From: an uncultured SAR116 cluster alpha proteobacterium
Lineage (GTDB): Bacteria > Pseudomonadota > Alphaproteobacteria > Puniceispirillales > Puniceispirillaceae
Direction of reading: 5' to 3'
Length of the DNA: 64,000 bases
Assembly: GCA_902596655.1 (NCBI GenBank)
Contig: CACJUX010000006.1
Span: 1-64,000, forward strand
The translations under genes were made by a program, and so were the position numbers. The notes beneath the pieces are model-generated. The model worked only from the letters and a program-made list of their open reading frames with translations. It had not been told where the DNA came from and ran no database searches. Shown piece by piece: positions 16,485 through 26,010 of this stretch. The stretch's first letter is position 1. Each line of letters begins with the position of its first letter.

Positions 16485-17936
16485 TCACATCAATAGCTTG
16501 CCCGGGTTTAGCAGATTGTCAGGGTCGAGCGCTGCCTTGATCGTTTTCAGCATGTTATAGGCGACGGGATCTTTCAGCTCCCGCATTACCTCCAGTTTGT
16601 CGGTGCCGATTCCATGTTCAGCGCTGATTGAGCCACGCCATTTGACTACGGCATTCTGAAGCGCCTGTTTTATCGCCTCGGCTTCTTCCGGATGGTCCTT
16701 CGGGTCCGCGTCATAGGGCCGGGCGCAGCTATGCAGATTTCCATCACCCATATGCCCAAAGGCGATGCAGAAAGGCCCGGGGGCAATCGCGGCGAAGGCG
16801 GCCTCTAAATCGGCAATCGCCCCTGGCAAATCGGACACCTGAAAGCTCACATCCGAGAGCAGCCAGTTGCCATGCCGCTGCATTGCATCCAGCGTATCCT
16901 CGCGCATCGTCCACAGATTGCGCCGCTGCGCCTCGGAATAGGCGACCACCGCATCCTGGGCGATGCCGGTCTCAAAAGCTTCAGTAAGAATTTCTTCAAG
17001 CTGTTCGGTTAGCGCCAGCTTGCCATCGGCATCGGCCCTTGCATCCTCCGCGGAGCCGGCAGCAATCTCGACAATCACAGACAGCGACGGGCTGTAGGAA
17101 AAGGGAGCGGTGATATGGTCCAGATATTTAACGCAAAGATCATACATCAGCTGGCCGAACAGCTCGAACGCCTCAACGCGGCCAGCTGTCCGTGCCTGTA
17201 AAAAATTCATCAGCTTTAGCGCGGCACTTACATCTGGCACCACCACCATGGCGGTGGCATAGGCCTCTGGCCGCGGTACCAGCTTCAGACTGGCCGCCGT
17301 AATGATGCCAAGCGTACCCTCGGACCCAACCATCAGATTGATTAGATCATAGCCGGTGTTGTTCTTTTTCAGAGCTGGCAACAGATCCATTACCTCGCCC
17401 GATGCCGTCACCACCTCAAGCCCCATGCACAGGTCGCGCACATTGCCATAGCGGATGACATTCAGTCCCCCGGCATTGGTGGCAAGCGCGCCGCCAATAT
17501 GCGCGGTTCCCTTCGCGCCAAATACAAGTGGGAACATCAATCCCGCTTGATCGGCCGCCTTGTTAAGATTTTCGATGATACAGCCTGCCTCGGCAATCAT
17601 TACCTGCCCGTCCGTGTCGATGGTGCGGACATTGTTCATCCGCTCAAGCGACATCAGCAGGATGCCCTCAGCCTCATCGGCAATGGTCGCACCAGTCAGC
17701 CCAGAATTGCCACCAAACGGGATGACCGGCGTCTTCGTCGCGGCGCAGGCCTTCATAATAGCAGTAACGGCACGAGTACTATCAGGCCGAACGACACAGA
17801 GCGGGTGTGACTCATAAAGCCCCAGCCAGTCCCGGCGGTAGCGCGGTTCAATGGCATCGCCTGTCAGCACATGTGATTCCCCGCAGATCTCGATCAAGCG
17901 GTCGGTGAATTTTGTCACTTCGGCACTCCCTGTCAT
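16485..17936 (-). CDS. FAD-binding 2-hydroxyacid dehydrogenase (GlcD/D-lactate dehydrogenase type)
   Basis: A 483-residue flavoprotein of the VAO/PCMH family. The FAD-binding part includes PFGGNSGLTGATIADEA and TNAGGLNVIRYGN. The C-terminal FAD-oxidase domain includes GHMGDGNLHS and the conserved SAEHGIGTDK. Members oxidise glycolate, D-lactate or D-2-hydroxyglutarate and pass electrons to quinone or ETF. The ATG at 17936, with GAGAG upstream, starts a normal-length protein; a slightly longer start at 17954 is less likely. It lies 35 bases behind uraD on the same strand. Glyoxylate is the end product of the purine pathway here, so a glycolate/glyoxylate-linked role is plausible but inferred. 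No glcE/glcF partners are seen. Confidence 0.8.
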   Translation of the reverse strand: MTGSAEVTKFTDRLIEICGESHVLTGDAIEPRYRRDWLGLYESHPLCVVRPDSTRAVTAIMKACAATKTPVIPFGGNSGLTGATIADEAEGILLMSLERMNNVRTIDTDGQVMIAEAGCIIENLNKAADQAGLMFPLVFGAKGTAHIGGALATNAGGLNVIRYGNVRDLCMGLEVVTASGEVMDLLPALKKNNTGYDLINLMVGSEGTLGIITAASLKLVPRPEAYATAMVVVPDVSAALKLMNFLQARTAGRVEAFELFGQLMYDLCVKYLDHITAPFSYSPSLSVIVEIAAGSAEDARADADGKLALTEQLEEILTEAFETGIAQDAVVAYSEAQRRNLWTMREDTLDAMQRHGNWLLSDVSFQVSDLPGAIADLEAAFAAIAPGPFCIAFGHMGDGNLHSCARPYDADPKDHPEEAEAIKQALQNAVVKWRGSISAEHGIGTDKLEVMRELKDPVAYNMLKTIKAALDPDNLLNPGKLLM

Positions 17937-17971
17937 GTTACTCTCACAGTACAAGTCATTTACCCCGCCGT

Positions 17972-18511
17972 TCAGCCAGCGAGCATTTCCAGTCGCAGAC
18001 GGGCAATCTTATGGACCTCGGCAAGCGCCGTGGCAAACTCGGTCCTCTTGTCATTGTAGATTCGGCGGCGGAAGGCGTCCAGAATATCAGCCCGTGTCAG
18101 CCCTCGCACGGCGAGGATGAAGGGATGTCCGAATTTATCCCTATACGTCGTGTTCAGCGCCTGAAAGGCGGCAAATTCCTCCGGGCTGCACCGGTCAAGG
18201 CCTGCGCTGGCCTGTTCTGCTGTGGAATCAGCCGTAAGCCCACCATCAATCGCTAGCTTTCCGGCCAATTCTGGGTGTGCACGAAGCAGCGCAAGCTGAC
18301 GCTTTTTGCCGGCGGTATCAACAATTGCGGCCATACGATCGGCGAGGTGGTTAATCTGATTATCGGCAGGGCCGAGTCCGGCTGCCAGCATTGCAAGCGC
18401 CACCCAGTCGGAATGTTCATAGACGCCGCCAAAGTGCGTCAGGAATTGCAGTCGGCTCAATTGTTGCGGGCTGACCGCAAAAACTGGATTTCCAAAATCG
18501 TCTGCCATCAC
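17972..18511 (-). CDS. uraD: OHCU decarboxylase (2-oxo-4-hydroxy-4-carboxy-5-ureidoimidazoline decarboxylase)
   Basis: A 179-residue helical protein of the UraD family. It carries out the third step from urate to S-allantoin, decarboxylating OHCU. The family signature is visible as LRAHPELAGKL, with the catalytic histidine, then LNTTYRDKFGHPFILAVRG and, near the end, RRIYNDKRTEFATALAEV. The length is normal. It is divergent from uraH across 110 bases, so both steps of the urate branch share a control region. GGGATAAG lies upstream of its ATG. Confidence 0.93.
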   Translation of the reverse strand: MMADDFGNPVFAVSPQQLSRLQFLTHFGGVYEHSDWVALAMLAAGLGPADNQINHLADRMAAIVDTAGKKRQLALLRAHPELAGKLAIDGGLTADSTAEQASAGLDRCSPEEFAAFQALNTTYRDKFGHPFILAVRGLTRADILDAFRRRIYNDKRTEFATALAEVHKIARLRLEMLAG

Positions 18512-18621
18512 TTATCCCAAATTCATGCCCTGCACATGCGAATCTGAGAATGGGGATATTTATTTGCAAGTTCAATAAATAATTGGCATCGTTTTTTGTT
18601 GGGTTATAGGAGTTTGTTCAA

Positions 18622-18975
18622 ATGGGTCGTTTGACCACACATGTTCTGGATACCGCTGCTGGCATGCCGGCGGCCGGCCTTTCAATTGATCTTTATCGCT
18701 GTGATCAGAGGGAACGCCACCTGCTTTTGTCTGTCATCACAAATGGTGATGGTCGGTGTGATGCGCCGCTGCTGGAGGGGACGAATTTTGCTGGGGGGCG
18801 ATACCAGCTGGTCTTTCACGCGGCGGCCTACCTGCGGGCTGCGGGAATATCATTGCCAGAAATGCCGTTTCTCGATGAGATTGTGATTGCCTTTGGCATC
18901 GATAATGCAGACCGGCATTACCATGTGCCGTTGCTATTCTCGCCCTACGGCTATTCGACCTACCGCGGTAGCTAG
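18622..18975 (+). CDS. uraH: 5-hydroxyisourate hydrolase (transthyretin-like)
   Basis: A 117-residue transthyretin-related enzyme that hydrolyses 5-hydroxyisourate to OHCU. It begins with the signature [17 protein letters not shown] and ends with YRGS, the diagnostic C-terminal tetrapeptide of the hydrolase that is absent from true transthyretin. AGGAG lies about 11 bases ahead of the ATG. It is the first gene of a plus-strand run leading through xdhABC, puuD, puuE and allA with short gaps or overlaps, consistent with one purine-degradation transcript. No peroxisomal-type extension or fused UraD domain is present. Confidence 0.95.
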   Translation: MGRLTTHVLDTAAGMPAAGLSIDLYRCDQRERHLLLSVITNGDGRCDAPLLEGTNFAGGRYQLVFHAAAYLRAAGISLPEMPFLDEIVIAFGIDNADRHYHVPLLFSPYGYSTYRGS

Positions 18976-18986
18976 CGGAGTTCGCG

Positions 18987-20477
18987 ATGCGCGATTATGT
19001 GACCTTTATCCTGAATAACGAGGTACAGACGCTCTCTGGTTTCGCTGGTGATACCACGCTGCTTGCCTGGTTGCGACGCACGCGCCGTCTGACCGGTTCA
19101 AAGGAAGGCTGTGGCGAGGGGGATTGCGGTGCCTGCACCGTTGTTCTCGCCCGGCCTGACGCCGACGGCAGAATTGTTTGGCGGCCGGTCAATGCTTGCA
19201 TCCTGTTTATGGGTATGCTCGAAGGGGCGTCGGTCACCACAATCGAAGCGCTGTCTGATGGCGCGGGCGGTCTGCACCCCTGCCAGCAGGTGATGGTCGA
19301 TTATCACGCCTCACAATGTGGGTTCTGCACGCCCGGTTTCGTCATGTCACTTTTTGCCGCCTGGTGCAATGGTGATGGTCTGGAGGCGACGGCCATTGAT
19401 GACACGCTGGCTGGCAATCTATGCCGTTGCACCGGTTACCGGCCGATTGTCGATGCCGGACTGTCGCTTGTTGGAAGTGACCTGCCGGCCTTTGAATTGG
19501 CCCGCCGCCAGACTGAGGCCGAGTTGATGGCAGAAATCGCGCATGATGAGACGGTTCGGCTTTCCGATGAAGGAGCAGCAAGAAAGGTTGCCTTTGTGGC
19601 GCCTGCCAGCGCGAAAGACTTCACAGAATTCTATGCCCACAATCCCGATGCGACGATTGTCTCTGGTGCCACCGATGTCGGGCTGTGGGTGACCAAACAA
19701 CAGCGGCATCTACCGGTGATGCTATGGACAGGCCGCGTCGCTGGCTTCAAAGAGACCGTTGAGATCGACGATCACCTTCGGATTGGCCCTGCGGTCACTC
19801 ATCAGCAGGCAATGTCTGACCTCGCGGCGCGCTGGCTGGATTTTGGAGAGGTGATGCGTCGCTTTGGCTCGCTGCAGGTACGCAGCAGCGGTACGATCTG
19901 TGGCAACATTGCTAATGGCTCGCCAATCGGTGATCTGGCGCCGATGCTGATTGCCCTGTCTACCGAGGTAGAACTGACGGCGGGTATAAAAATGCGGCGG
20001 TTGCCGCTAGAGGCGTTTTTCCGTGATTACGGTGTTCAGGATCGGCAGACGGGTGAATTTGTTTCTGCCATCCTGTTGCCGCTGGCACCGGCCAAGCATT
20101 TTCGCTGCTACAAGATTTCAAAACGCTTTGACCAGGACATCTCGGCGGTCATGGGGGCTTTCAAAATTACCGTCGCCGATAATGTGATCATTTCAGCGCG
20201 CCTAGCATTTGGCGGTATGGCGGCAACGCCAAAACGCGCCACACATGCCGAGGTGGCCCTTCAAGGAGCGCCCTTTACCGAATCCAGTTTCCGTGCCGCT
20301 GCGGCCCACGTGGCTGACGATTTCACACCGATCAGCGACATGCGCGCGTCTGCCGCCTATCGGTTACAGGTGGCGCGCAATCTTGTCGTGAAATATGGGC
20401 TTGATCTGACGGGTGCCGGATCGGTGCGTCTTGCCGGCCGTTCGGGGTTATCGCTTACCGGCGTACGGGGGATGTGA
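18987..20477 (+). CDS. xdhA: Xanthine dehydrogenase small subunit (2Fe-2S and FAD)
   Basis: A 496-residue subunit. Residues 1-160 hold two [2Fe-2S] clusters: a plant-ferredoxin-like set in GCGEGDCGACTVV, then SQCGFCTPGFVMSLF and LCRCTGYRPI. The FAD-binding domain follows (VSGATDVGLWV; GTICGNIANGSPIGDLAP), with a CO-dehydrogenase flavoprotein C-terminal domain. It passes electrons from the molybdenum site to NAD+. GGAG precedes the ATG. The stop overlaps the start of the large subunit (TGATG). Confidence 0.95.
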   Translation: MRDYVTFILNNEVQTLSGFAGDTTLLAWLRRTRRLTGSKEGCGEGDCGACTVVLARPDADGRIVWRPVNACILFMGMLEGASVTTIEALSDGAGGLHPCQQVMVDYHASQCGFCTPGFVMSLFAAWCNGDGLEATAIDDTLAGNLCRCTGYRPIVDAGLSLVGSDLPAFELARRQTEAELMAEIAHDETVRLSDEGAARKVAFVAPASAKDFTEFYAHNPDATIVSGATDVGLWVTKQQRHLPVMLWTGRVAGFKETVEIDDHLRIGPAVTHQQAMSDLAARWLDFGEVMRRFGSLQVRSSGTICGNIANGSPIGDLAPMLIALSTEVELTAGIKMRRLPLEAFFRDYGVQDRQTGEFVSAILLPLAPAKHFRCYKISKRFDQDISAVMGAFKITVADNVIISARLAFGGMAATPKRATHAEVALQGAPFTESSFRAAAAHVADDFTPISDMRASAAYRLQVARNLVVKYGLDLTGAGSVRLAGRSGLSLTGVRGM

Positions 20478-22837
20478 TGACACCGCCCGATACTGGCCAA
20501 AGCATGGAAATCCAGACGAAAAGGGGTATTGCCGGTGACATCCGTACCCCGTTGCGCCATGAAAGTGCGCACAAACATGTTGCCGGTACCGCAATCTATG
20601 TCGATGACATCGCCACTCCTGAAAACAGCCTTGTGGTGCTGATTGCGCAGAGCCCACATGCGCATGCACGCATTACTGCGATGGATCTGTCGGCTGTTGC
20701 CGCTGCGCCCGGTATCGTGCGGGTGATGAGCGCCGCAGATATTCCGGGAAAGAATGACTGTGCGCCAGTCTATGGCGATGATCCGGTTTTTGCCGATACT
20801 GAGGTAAATTATGTTGGACAAGCGGTGTTTGCCGTTGCCGCTGAGACGATGGCGGCCGCCCGTGCTGCGATCGGCCTTGCCAAAATCGGCTATGAGGAGC
20901 TGCCGGCGATCATAACCATCGAGGCGGCGATACAGGCAGGCTCGTTTCTGGGGCCGCCGGCGACTATGGCGTGCGGCGATCCTGATGAGGCCATCGCTAC
21001 AGCGCCGCGCACCCTCAGCGGTAGCATCGATATTGGCGGGCAGGAGCATTTCTATCTCGAGGGTCAGGCAGCGCTGGCGTTTCCGGGTGAGGATGGTGAT
21101 ATTTTGGTCCATTCGTCGACCCAGCATCCAAGCGAGATCCAGCACAAGATCGCCGACGTTCTCGGCACGGGCAATCATTCAGTGACCGTAGAAACTCGCC
21201 GTATGGGTGGCGGCTTTGGAGGTAAGGAAAGCCAGGGCAGTTTGCCGGCGATTACGGCGGCCCTGGCAACTCATCTGACTGGCCGGCCGGCGAAAACGGT
21301 CTATGACCGTGATGATGATTTCATGATTACCGGCAAGCGTCACGATTTCCGCATTAATTATCAAATTGGTTTTGACGATGAGGGGCGTATTCATGGCGCG
21401 GTGTTTGACCAGGCCATGCGGTGTGGCATGTCATGGGATCTGTCTGAGGCGATTGCAGCGCGCGCCATGTGCCACGCAGACAATGCCTATCACATTCCGC
21501 ACATGCGTGTCGTCTCGCACCGCTGCAGGACCCATACCCAGTCAAACACCGCCTTTCGCGGCTTTGGTGGGCCACAAGGAATGCTGGGGGTTGAGCGGGC
21601 CATCGACGAGGTGGCGCATCATCTGGGGCTGGACCCGTTGGTTGTCCGGCGGCGCAATTTTTATCCGCATAGATCGGCACCAGCGGCGCAGCATGGGATC
21701 ACCCAATATGGTCAAACAGTGGCTGACTGCATCATCCAGGACATAGTTGACGAAATCGAGTCAACGGCTGACTACACTCGGCGGCGTGCCGAGATCGAGG
21801 CTTTCAACAGCGCTAATGATCTTGTCAAGCGTGGCATTGCCCTGACACCCGTGAAATTTGGTATTTCCTTCAATACGCAGTTTCTCAATCAGGCTGGCGC
21901 TCTTGTCCATGTCTATAGTGACGGGTCGGTGCAGCTTAATCACGGCGGCACTGAAATGGGGCAGGGGCTGAACACCAAGGTGGCGCAGATTGTTGCCAAT
22001 GAATTCCAAATTGATATCAACACTGTCAGAATTACCGCAACAACTACTGGCAAGGTGCCGAACACGTCAGCAACAGCGGCATCGTCTGGTACTGATCTCA
22101 ACGGCATGGCGGCGCAGGCGGCGGCCCGCACCATCCGGCTGCGCATCCGTGATTTTCTGGCGGCGCAGCATGATCTGCCGACTGACGCGGTGCGCTTTTT
22201 CGCTGGTCATGTGCATCTTGGCAAGACCAGCATCAGCTTCGCCGAAGCTGTCAGGGCGGCCTATCTTGGCCGGGTGTCGCTGTCCTCGACCGGCTTTTAC
22301 GCGACGCCAAAAATCCATTGGGATAAAGAGCGCGGCCAGGGTCGACCTTTCTTTTATTATGCCTACGGCGCGGCTGTCAGCGAAGTTGCTATCGACATGC
22401 TGACAGGCGAGAACCGCGTTTTGCGCGCCGACATCATCCATGATGCTGGCAAGTCACTTAATCCGGCGATTGACATTGGCCAGATCGAGGGTGGCTTTGT
22501 CCAGGGGGCTGGTTGGCTCACAACCGAGGAGCTAGTGTGGGATGATGCCGGGCGGTTGCGCACGCATGCGCCCTCAACCTATAAAATTCCGGCCTGTGCT
22601 GACCGGCCAGCAATGTTCAATGTTGCGCTTTTTGGCAATGGTGAGAATCTTGAGGACACTATCCACAAATCCAAGGCTGTTGGTGAGCCGCCGCTGATGC
22701 TTGCCATTAGCGTGCTGATGGCACTGTCGCACGCCCTAACAGCTGTAGGTTCGGCCGACTACCCGGCGCTGGATGCGCCAGCAACGCCTGAGCGGCTATT
22801 GCTTACGGCCATGCGCCTTGGAGCCGATCATGGCTGA
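20477..22837 (+). CDS. xdhB: Xanthine dehydrogenase molybdopterin-binding large subunit
   Basis: A 786-residue molybdenum subunit that oxidises hypoxanthine and xanthine to urate. It has the N-terminal hammerhead (ESAHKHVAGTAIYVDDI), the MoCo-contacting RRMGGGFGGKES and TAFRGFGGPQGM, and the C-terminal KAVGEPPLMLAIS, whose glutamate (near residue 737) is the active-site base of the family. The ATG at 20477 overlaps the xdhA stop; a GTG one codon earlier is less likely. It overlaps xdhC by 8 bases. The subunit split is the usual bacterial XdhAB arrangement. Confidence 0.95.
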   Translation: MTPPDTGQSMEIQTKRGIAGDIRTPLRHESAHKHVAGTAIYVDDIATPENSLVVLIAQSPHAHARITAMDLSAVAAAPGIVRVMSAADIPGKNDCAPVYGDDPVFADTEVNYVGQAVFAVAAETMAAARAAIGLAKIGYEELPAIITIEAAIQAGSFLGPPATMACGDPDEAIATAPRTLSGSIDIGGQEHFYLEGQAALAFPGEDGDILVHSSTQHPSEIQHKIADVLGTGNHSVTVETRRMGGGFGGKESQGSLPAITAALATHLTGRPAKTVYDRDDDFMITGKRHDFRINYQIGFDDEGRIHGAVFDQAMRCGMSWDLSEAIAARAMCHADNAYHIPHMRVVSHRCRTHTQSNTAFRGFGGPQGMLGVERAIDEVAHHLGLDPLVVRRRNFYPHRSAPAAQHGITQYGQTVADCIIQDIVDEIESTADYTRRRAEIEAFNSANDLVKRGIALTPVKFGISFNTQFLNQAGALVHVYSDGSVQLNHGGTEMGQGLNTKVAQIVANEFQIDINTVRITATTTGKVPNTSATAASSGTDLNGMAAQAAARTIRLRIRDFLAAQHDLPTDAVRFFAGHVHLGKTSISFAEAVRAAYLGRVSLSSTGFYATPKIHWDKERGQGRPFFYYAYGAAVSEVAIDMLTGENRVLRADIIHDAGKSLNPAIDIGQIEGGFVQGAGWLTTEELVWDDAGRLRTHAPSTYKIPACADRPAMFNVALFGNGENLEDTIHKSKAVGEPPLMLAISVLMALSHALTAVGSADYPALDAPATPERLLLTAMRLGADHG

Positions 22838-23834
22838 GGTAAACTGGATCACTGAGGCGCTGCAACGCATTGAGGCGCAAGGTGCCGTCGCCAGGGCCAG
22901 CCTGATTGACGTGAAGGGTTCGGCCCCGCGTGAGGTGGGGGCGATGATGCTGATCAGCCCGGACGACATCTGGGAGACCATAGGTGGCGGGACGCTCGAA
23001 TTTGAGGTGATGCAGCAGGCGCGTGAACTCCTTGCTGCTATGCCTTTAGATACTAGCTGGTATCGGCGCGTCATCACGGCGGCGCTTGGTCCCGATATGG
23101 GGCAATGTTGCGGCGGTGTCGTGCGCTTGCTTCTTGAAGTTTTTTCCGCTGCGGAACGTCCTGTACTCGCCGACCTTGCTGCTTTGCCGGCTCCGGTCGT
23201 GCTGGCACATCCGCTTGCAGGTGGGGCGGTGCTTGCCTGCGTTGCATCCTCGGCCAAAACTGGTGCTAATGCGCTTGGCCTCAGCGCTGACAGAAATCTG
23301 TTTCTGGCGCGTCGTGACCTAGCGAGGCGTCCACTCTTTGCTTATGGGGCAGGGCATATTGGCCGCGCGCTTGTCGGGACTCTGGCGTCACTTGACCTGG
23401 ATGTTTATTGGATTGATATAAAACCGACGCGCTTTCCAGAGGCTATCCCTGATGGTGTGCGCCGTGTCATCGCCAGCGATCCGTCGATAATTGCTGGCCA
23501 TGCGCCGCCTGATGCCATTCATCTGGTGATCACCCACAACCATGCACTTGACGAGGTGATTTGCCACACGCTGCTAGCTAGTGAATGCTTTGCGCGGCTT
23601 GGACTTATTGGCTCGGCAACGAAGGCCACACGGTTTCGTCAGCGGCTCGCGAGGGCTGGCATTAGCCAGGACCAGCTTGCCCGTCTGGTCTGTCCGATTG
23701 GTATCCCGGAGATTGATGGAAAGCAGCCAGCGCTCGTGGCGCTCTCAATTGCGGCCCAAGTTGCAATCTGGCAGCAGGAACTGGACATTTCACATAATAG
23801 CCCTGATCAGGTCACGGTGCCGGTCACTGCCTAG
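22830..23834 (+). CDS. xdhC: Xanthine dehydrogenase accessory protein, MoCo sulfuration/insertion factor
   Basis: A 334-residue member of the XdhC/CoxI family, which binds molybdenum cofactor and supports its sulfuration and transfer to XdhB. The N-terminal XdhC domain shows RASLIDVKGSAPREVGAMM and the cysteine-containing DMGQCCGGVVRLLLEV. The C-terminal Rossmann domain starts at LFAYGAGHIGRALVGTL and contains GLIGSATKATRFRQRL. The ATG at 22830 overlaps the end of xdhB by 8 bases. Confidence 0.92.
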   Translation: MAEVNWITEALQRIEAQGAVARASLIDVKGSAPREVGAMMLISPDDIWETIGGGTLEFEVMQQARELLAAMPLDTSWYRRVITAALGPDMGQCCGGVVRLLLEVFSAAERPVLADLAALPAPVVLAHPLAGGAVLACVASSAKTGANALGLSADRNLFLARRDLARRPLFAYGAGHIGRALVGTLASLDLDVYWIDIKPTRFPEAIPDGVRRVIASDPSIIAGHAPPDAIHLVITHNHALDEVICHTLLASECFARLGLIGSATKATRFRQRLARAGISQDQLARLVCPIGIPEIDGKQPALVALSIAAQVAIWQQELDISHNSPDQVTVPVTA

Positions 23835-23843
23835 GGGGAACTG

Positions 23844-25091
23844 ATGCAAGACTATCTTTGGTTGTGGTCAGAATTACTGATCCGGTGGGTGCATGTTATT
23901 GCCGGCATTGCCTGGATTGGCTCATCTTTTTATTTCATCGCGTTGGATCTCAGCCTTAAGCCGGGCCGTGAGCTTCCCGATCAAGCGCATGGCCAGGCCT
24001 GGCAAGTGCATGGCGGAGGCTTTTATAATCTGGTCAAATATCTGGTCGCACCGTCAAAAATGCCGGATGAACTCACCTGGTTCAAATGGGAGGCCTATGC
24101 CACCTGGATTTCCGGCTTTGCCCTTTTGACGGTGGTCTATTATACGGCTGCTGGCCTGTATATGATCGATCTTGAGGTTCTTGATATTGAGCCGTGGCAG
24201 GCGGTCGTGATCAGCCTTGCCGGCATTGCTATCGGCTGGTGTTTCTATGATGGGATCTGCCGCAGTCCCCTTGGCCGCAGAGATGCCGCGCTTGCCACCG
24301 CCGGCTTCGTCTTTCTGGTGGCGCTTGCTTGGAGCTATTCGCAGATTTTCTCGGCCCGTGGTGCCTTTGTCCAGATGGGGGTGACGATTGGAACAATCAT
24401 GGTTGCCAATGTGTTGATGGTGATTATCCCCGGCCAAAAAAAGGTCGTTGCCGCGCTGCGAGTTGGCGATGCGCCCGACCCGCGTCATGGCGCCCGTGGC
24501 AAACAGCGCTCGCTGCACAATAATTACCTGACGCTGCCGGTGATTTTCGTGATGATCGGTGGTCATTATCCGGCGATCTTTGCCACTGACTATGCTTGGG
24601 TCATTCTGGCGCTGGTGCTGGTGATCGGTGCGCTGATCCGGCATTTCTTCAACACCAAACACAGGGGTGATCCGCCGCCCTGGTGGGTCTGGTTTGCCGC
24701 TGGAGCGCTCACCATCTTGGCAATTTTCTTCAGTCATGTGGGCGCGCCTCTCAGACAGGTTGATCAGGCGTCCTATGGGGAATATGAGTTCGGCACCGGT
24801 GCCCAGCTCCATCTGGCAGCGGTCGAGCTTGTCACCGAACGCTGCAGCATCTGCCACGCCCATGAACCGCAATGGGAGGGGCTTGCCTTCGCGCCAAAGG
24901 GCATTGTTCTGGAAAGTGAGGCTGACATTCTCGCCGCTGTGGATGGTATTTTCTGGCAGGCGGCCGCCTCGCATGCAATGCCGCCCGGTAATATCATCTG
25001 GGTCGATGATGAGGAGCGTCTGATGCTTGCCAACTGGCGGGCCATGCTGCGAGGTGGCGCTGTGCAGGCGGGGAGGTCTGGCCATGAGTGA
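23844..25091 (+). CDS. puuD: Membrane urate hydroxylase/oxidase with C-terminal cytochrome c domain
   Basis: A 415-residue membrane protein. The N-terminal part follows the PuuD family (WVHVIAGIAWIGSSFYFIAL) with about eight hydrophobic segments. The C-terminal part is a cytochrome c domain with one haem site CSICH (C334, C337, H338) and a possible axial methionine in AMPPGN. PuuD oxidises urate to 5-hydroxyisourate and hands electrons to the respiratory chain instead of making hydrogen peroxide. No soluble uricase is present, so this is the urate-oxidising step of the cluster. It lies directly after xdhC and overlaps puuE by 8 bases. Confidence 0.93.
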   Translation: MQDYLWLWSELLIRWVHVIAGIAWIGSSFYFIALDLSLKPGRELPDQAHGQAWQVHGGGFYNLVKYLVAPSKMPDELTWFKWEAYATWISGFALLTVVYYTAAGLYMIDLEVLDIEPWQAVVISLAGIAIGWCFYDGICRSPLGRRDAALATAGFVFLVALAWSYSQIFSARGAFVQMGVTIGTIMVANVLMVIIPGQKKVVAALRVGDAPDPRHGARGKQRSLHNNYLTLPVIFVMIGGHYPAIFATDYAWVILALVLVIGALIRHFFNTKHRGDPPPWWVWFAAGALTILAIFFSHVGAPLRQVDQASYGEYEFGTGAQLHLAAVELVTERCSICHAHEPQWEGLAFAPKGIVLESEADILAAVDGIFWQAAASHAMPPGNIIWVDDEERLMLANWRAMLRGGAVQAGRSGHE

Positions 25092-26010
25092 TTATCCGCG
25101 TGATCTCGTCGGTTACGGACAGGCTGTCCCCCATGCTGCCTGGCCGGGTGGTGCGCGTGTTGCCGTGCAGTTCGTCCTGAATTATGAGGAAGGTGGCGAA
25201 AACTCGGTCCTGCATGGTGATCCGGCTTCAGAAATTTTCCTGTCTGAAATCATCGGTGCCACGCCCTTTGAGGGGGCGCGTCACATGTCGATGGAATCGA
25301 TTTATGAATATGGGTCGCGCGCCGGCGTCTGGCGGATTCTTGATCTGTTTCGCGCGCGCGCGCTGCCGATTACGCTATTTGCCGTCGCCATGGCGATGCA
25401 GCGGCATCCGGCGGTGATTGAGCGTGCGCTTGCTGATGGCCATGAGATCGCCTCGCACGGTTATCGCTGGATCAATTACCATGGCATGAGCTGCGATCAG
25501 GAGGCTGAACATATGGCCCGCGCCATCGCCATCCATACCGACATCTGCGGCGCGCGGCCGCTTGGCTGGTATACTGGCAGAACCAGCCAGAACACGCGTG
25601 ATCTCGTCGCCGAAGAGGGCGGCTTTCTCTATGACGCCGATGATTACTCGGATGATCTGCCGTTCTGGTCCACCCAGGTCGCAAAGCCACATCTGATCGT
25701 TCCCTACACGCTGGATACGAATGACATGAGGTTTGCGACGGCACAGGGATTCCACAATGGTAATCAGTTTGCGCAGTATCTGATTGACGCCTTTGATGTG
25801 CTGTATGAGGAGGGGAAAACCGCCCCGAAAATGATGTCTGTCGGCCTGCATTGCCGGCTGATTGGCCGCCCGGCCCGTTTCGCTGGCCTCGTCAGGTTTC
25901 TTGACCATATCATGGCGCATAACTATGTTTGGGTCGCCCGGCGCGCTGATATCGCCCGGCACTGGATCAGCACCCATCCGCATCCAACCTTGGCGGGGGA
26001 TGCTGGATGA
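25084..26010 (+). CDS. puuE: Allantoinase, polysaccharide-deacetylase-fold type
   Basis: A 308-residue enzyme of the PuuE family, a polysaccharide-deacetylase-like fold unrelated to the amidohydrolase allantoinase. Typical stretches are VQFVLNYEEGGENSVLHGD near the start, SIYEYGSRAGVWRILDLF, HEIASHGYRWINYHGM and WYTGRTSQNTRDLV. It opens the allantoin ring to allantoate. Its start overlaps puuD and its stop overlaps allA (ATGA), showing tight coupling. The next enzyme expected, allantoicase or allantoate amidohydrolase, is not in the window. Confidence 0.93.
   Translation: MSDYPRDLVGYGQAVPHAAWPGGARVAVQFVLNYEEGGENSVLHGDPASEIFLSEIIGATPFEGARHMSMESIYEYGSRAGVWRILDLFRARALPITLFAVAMAMQRHPAVIERALADGHEIASHGYRWINYHGMSCDQEAEHMARAIAIHTDICGARPLGWYTGRTSQNTRDLVAEEGGFLYDADDYSDDLPFWSTQVAKPHLIVPYTLDTNDMRFATAQGFHNGNQFAQYLIDAFDVLYEEGKTAPKMMSVGLHCRLIGRPARFAGLVRFLDHIMAHNYVWVARRADIARHWISTHPHPTLAGDAG

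Noticed and set aside
20357-21178. 273-codon minus-strand frame over xdhA/xdhB
   Set aside because: Opposite strongly conserved molybdenum-enzyme sequence; no domain features.
24054-25085. 343-codon open frame on the minus strand across puuD
   Set aside because: Composition is rich in His, Arg and Asn and has no hydrophobic core pattern, while the plus strand encodes a clear PuuD with haem motif; antisense artefact.
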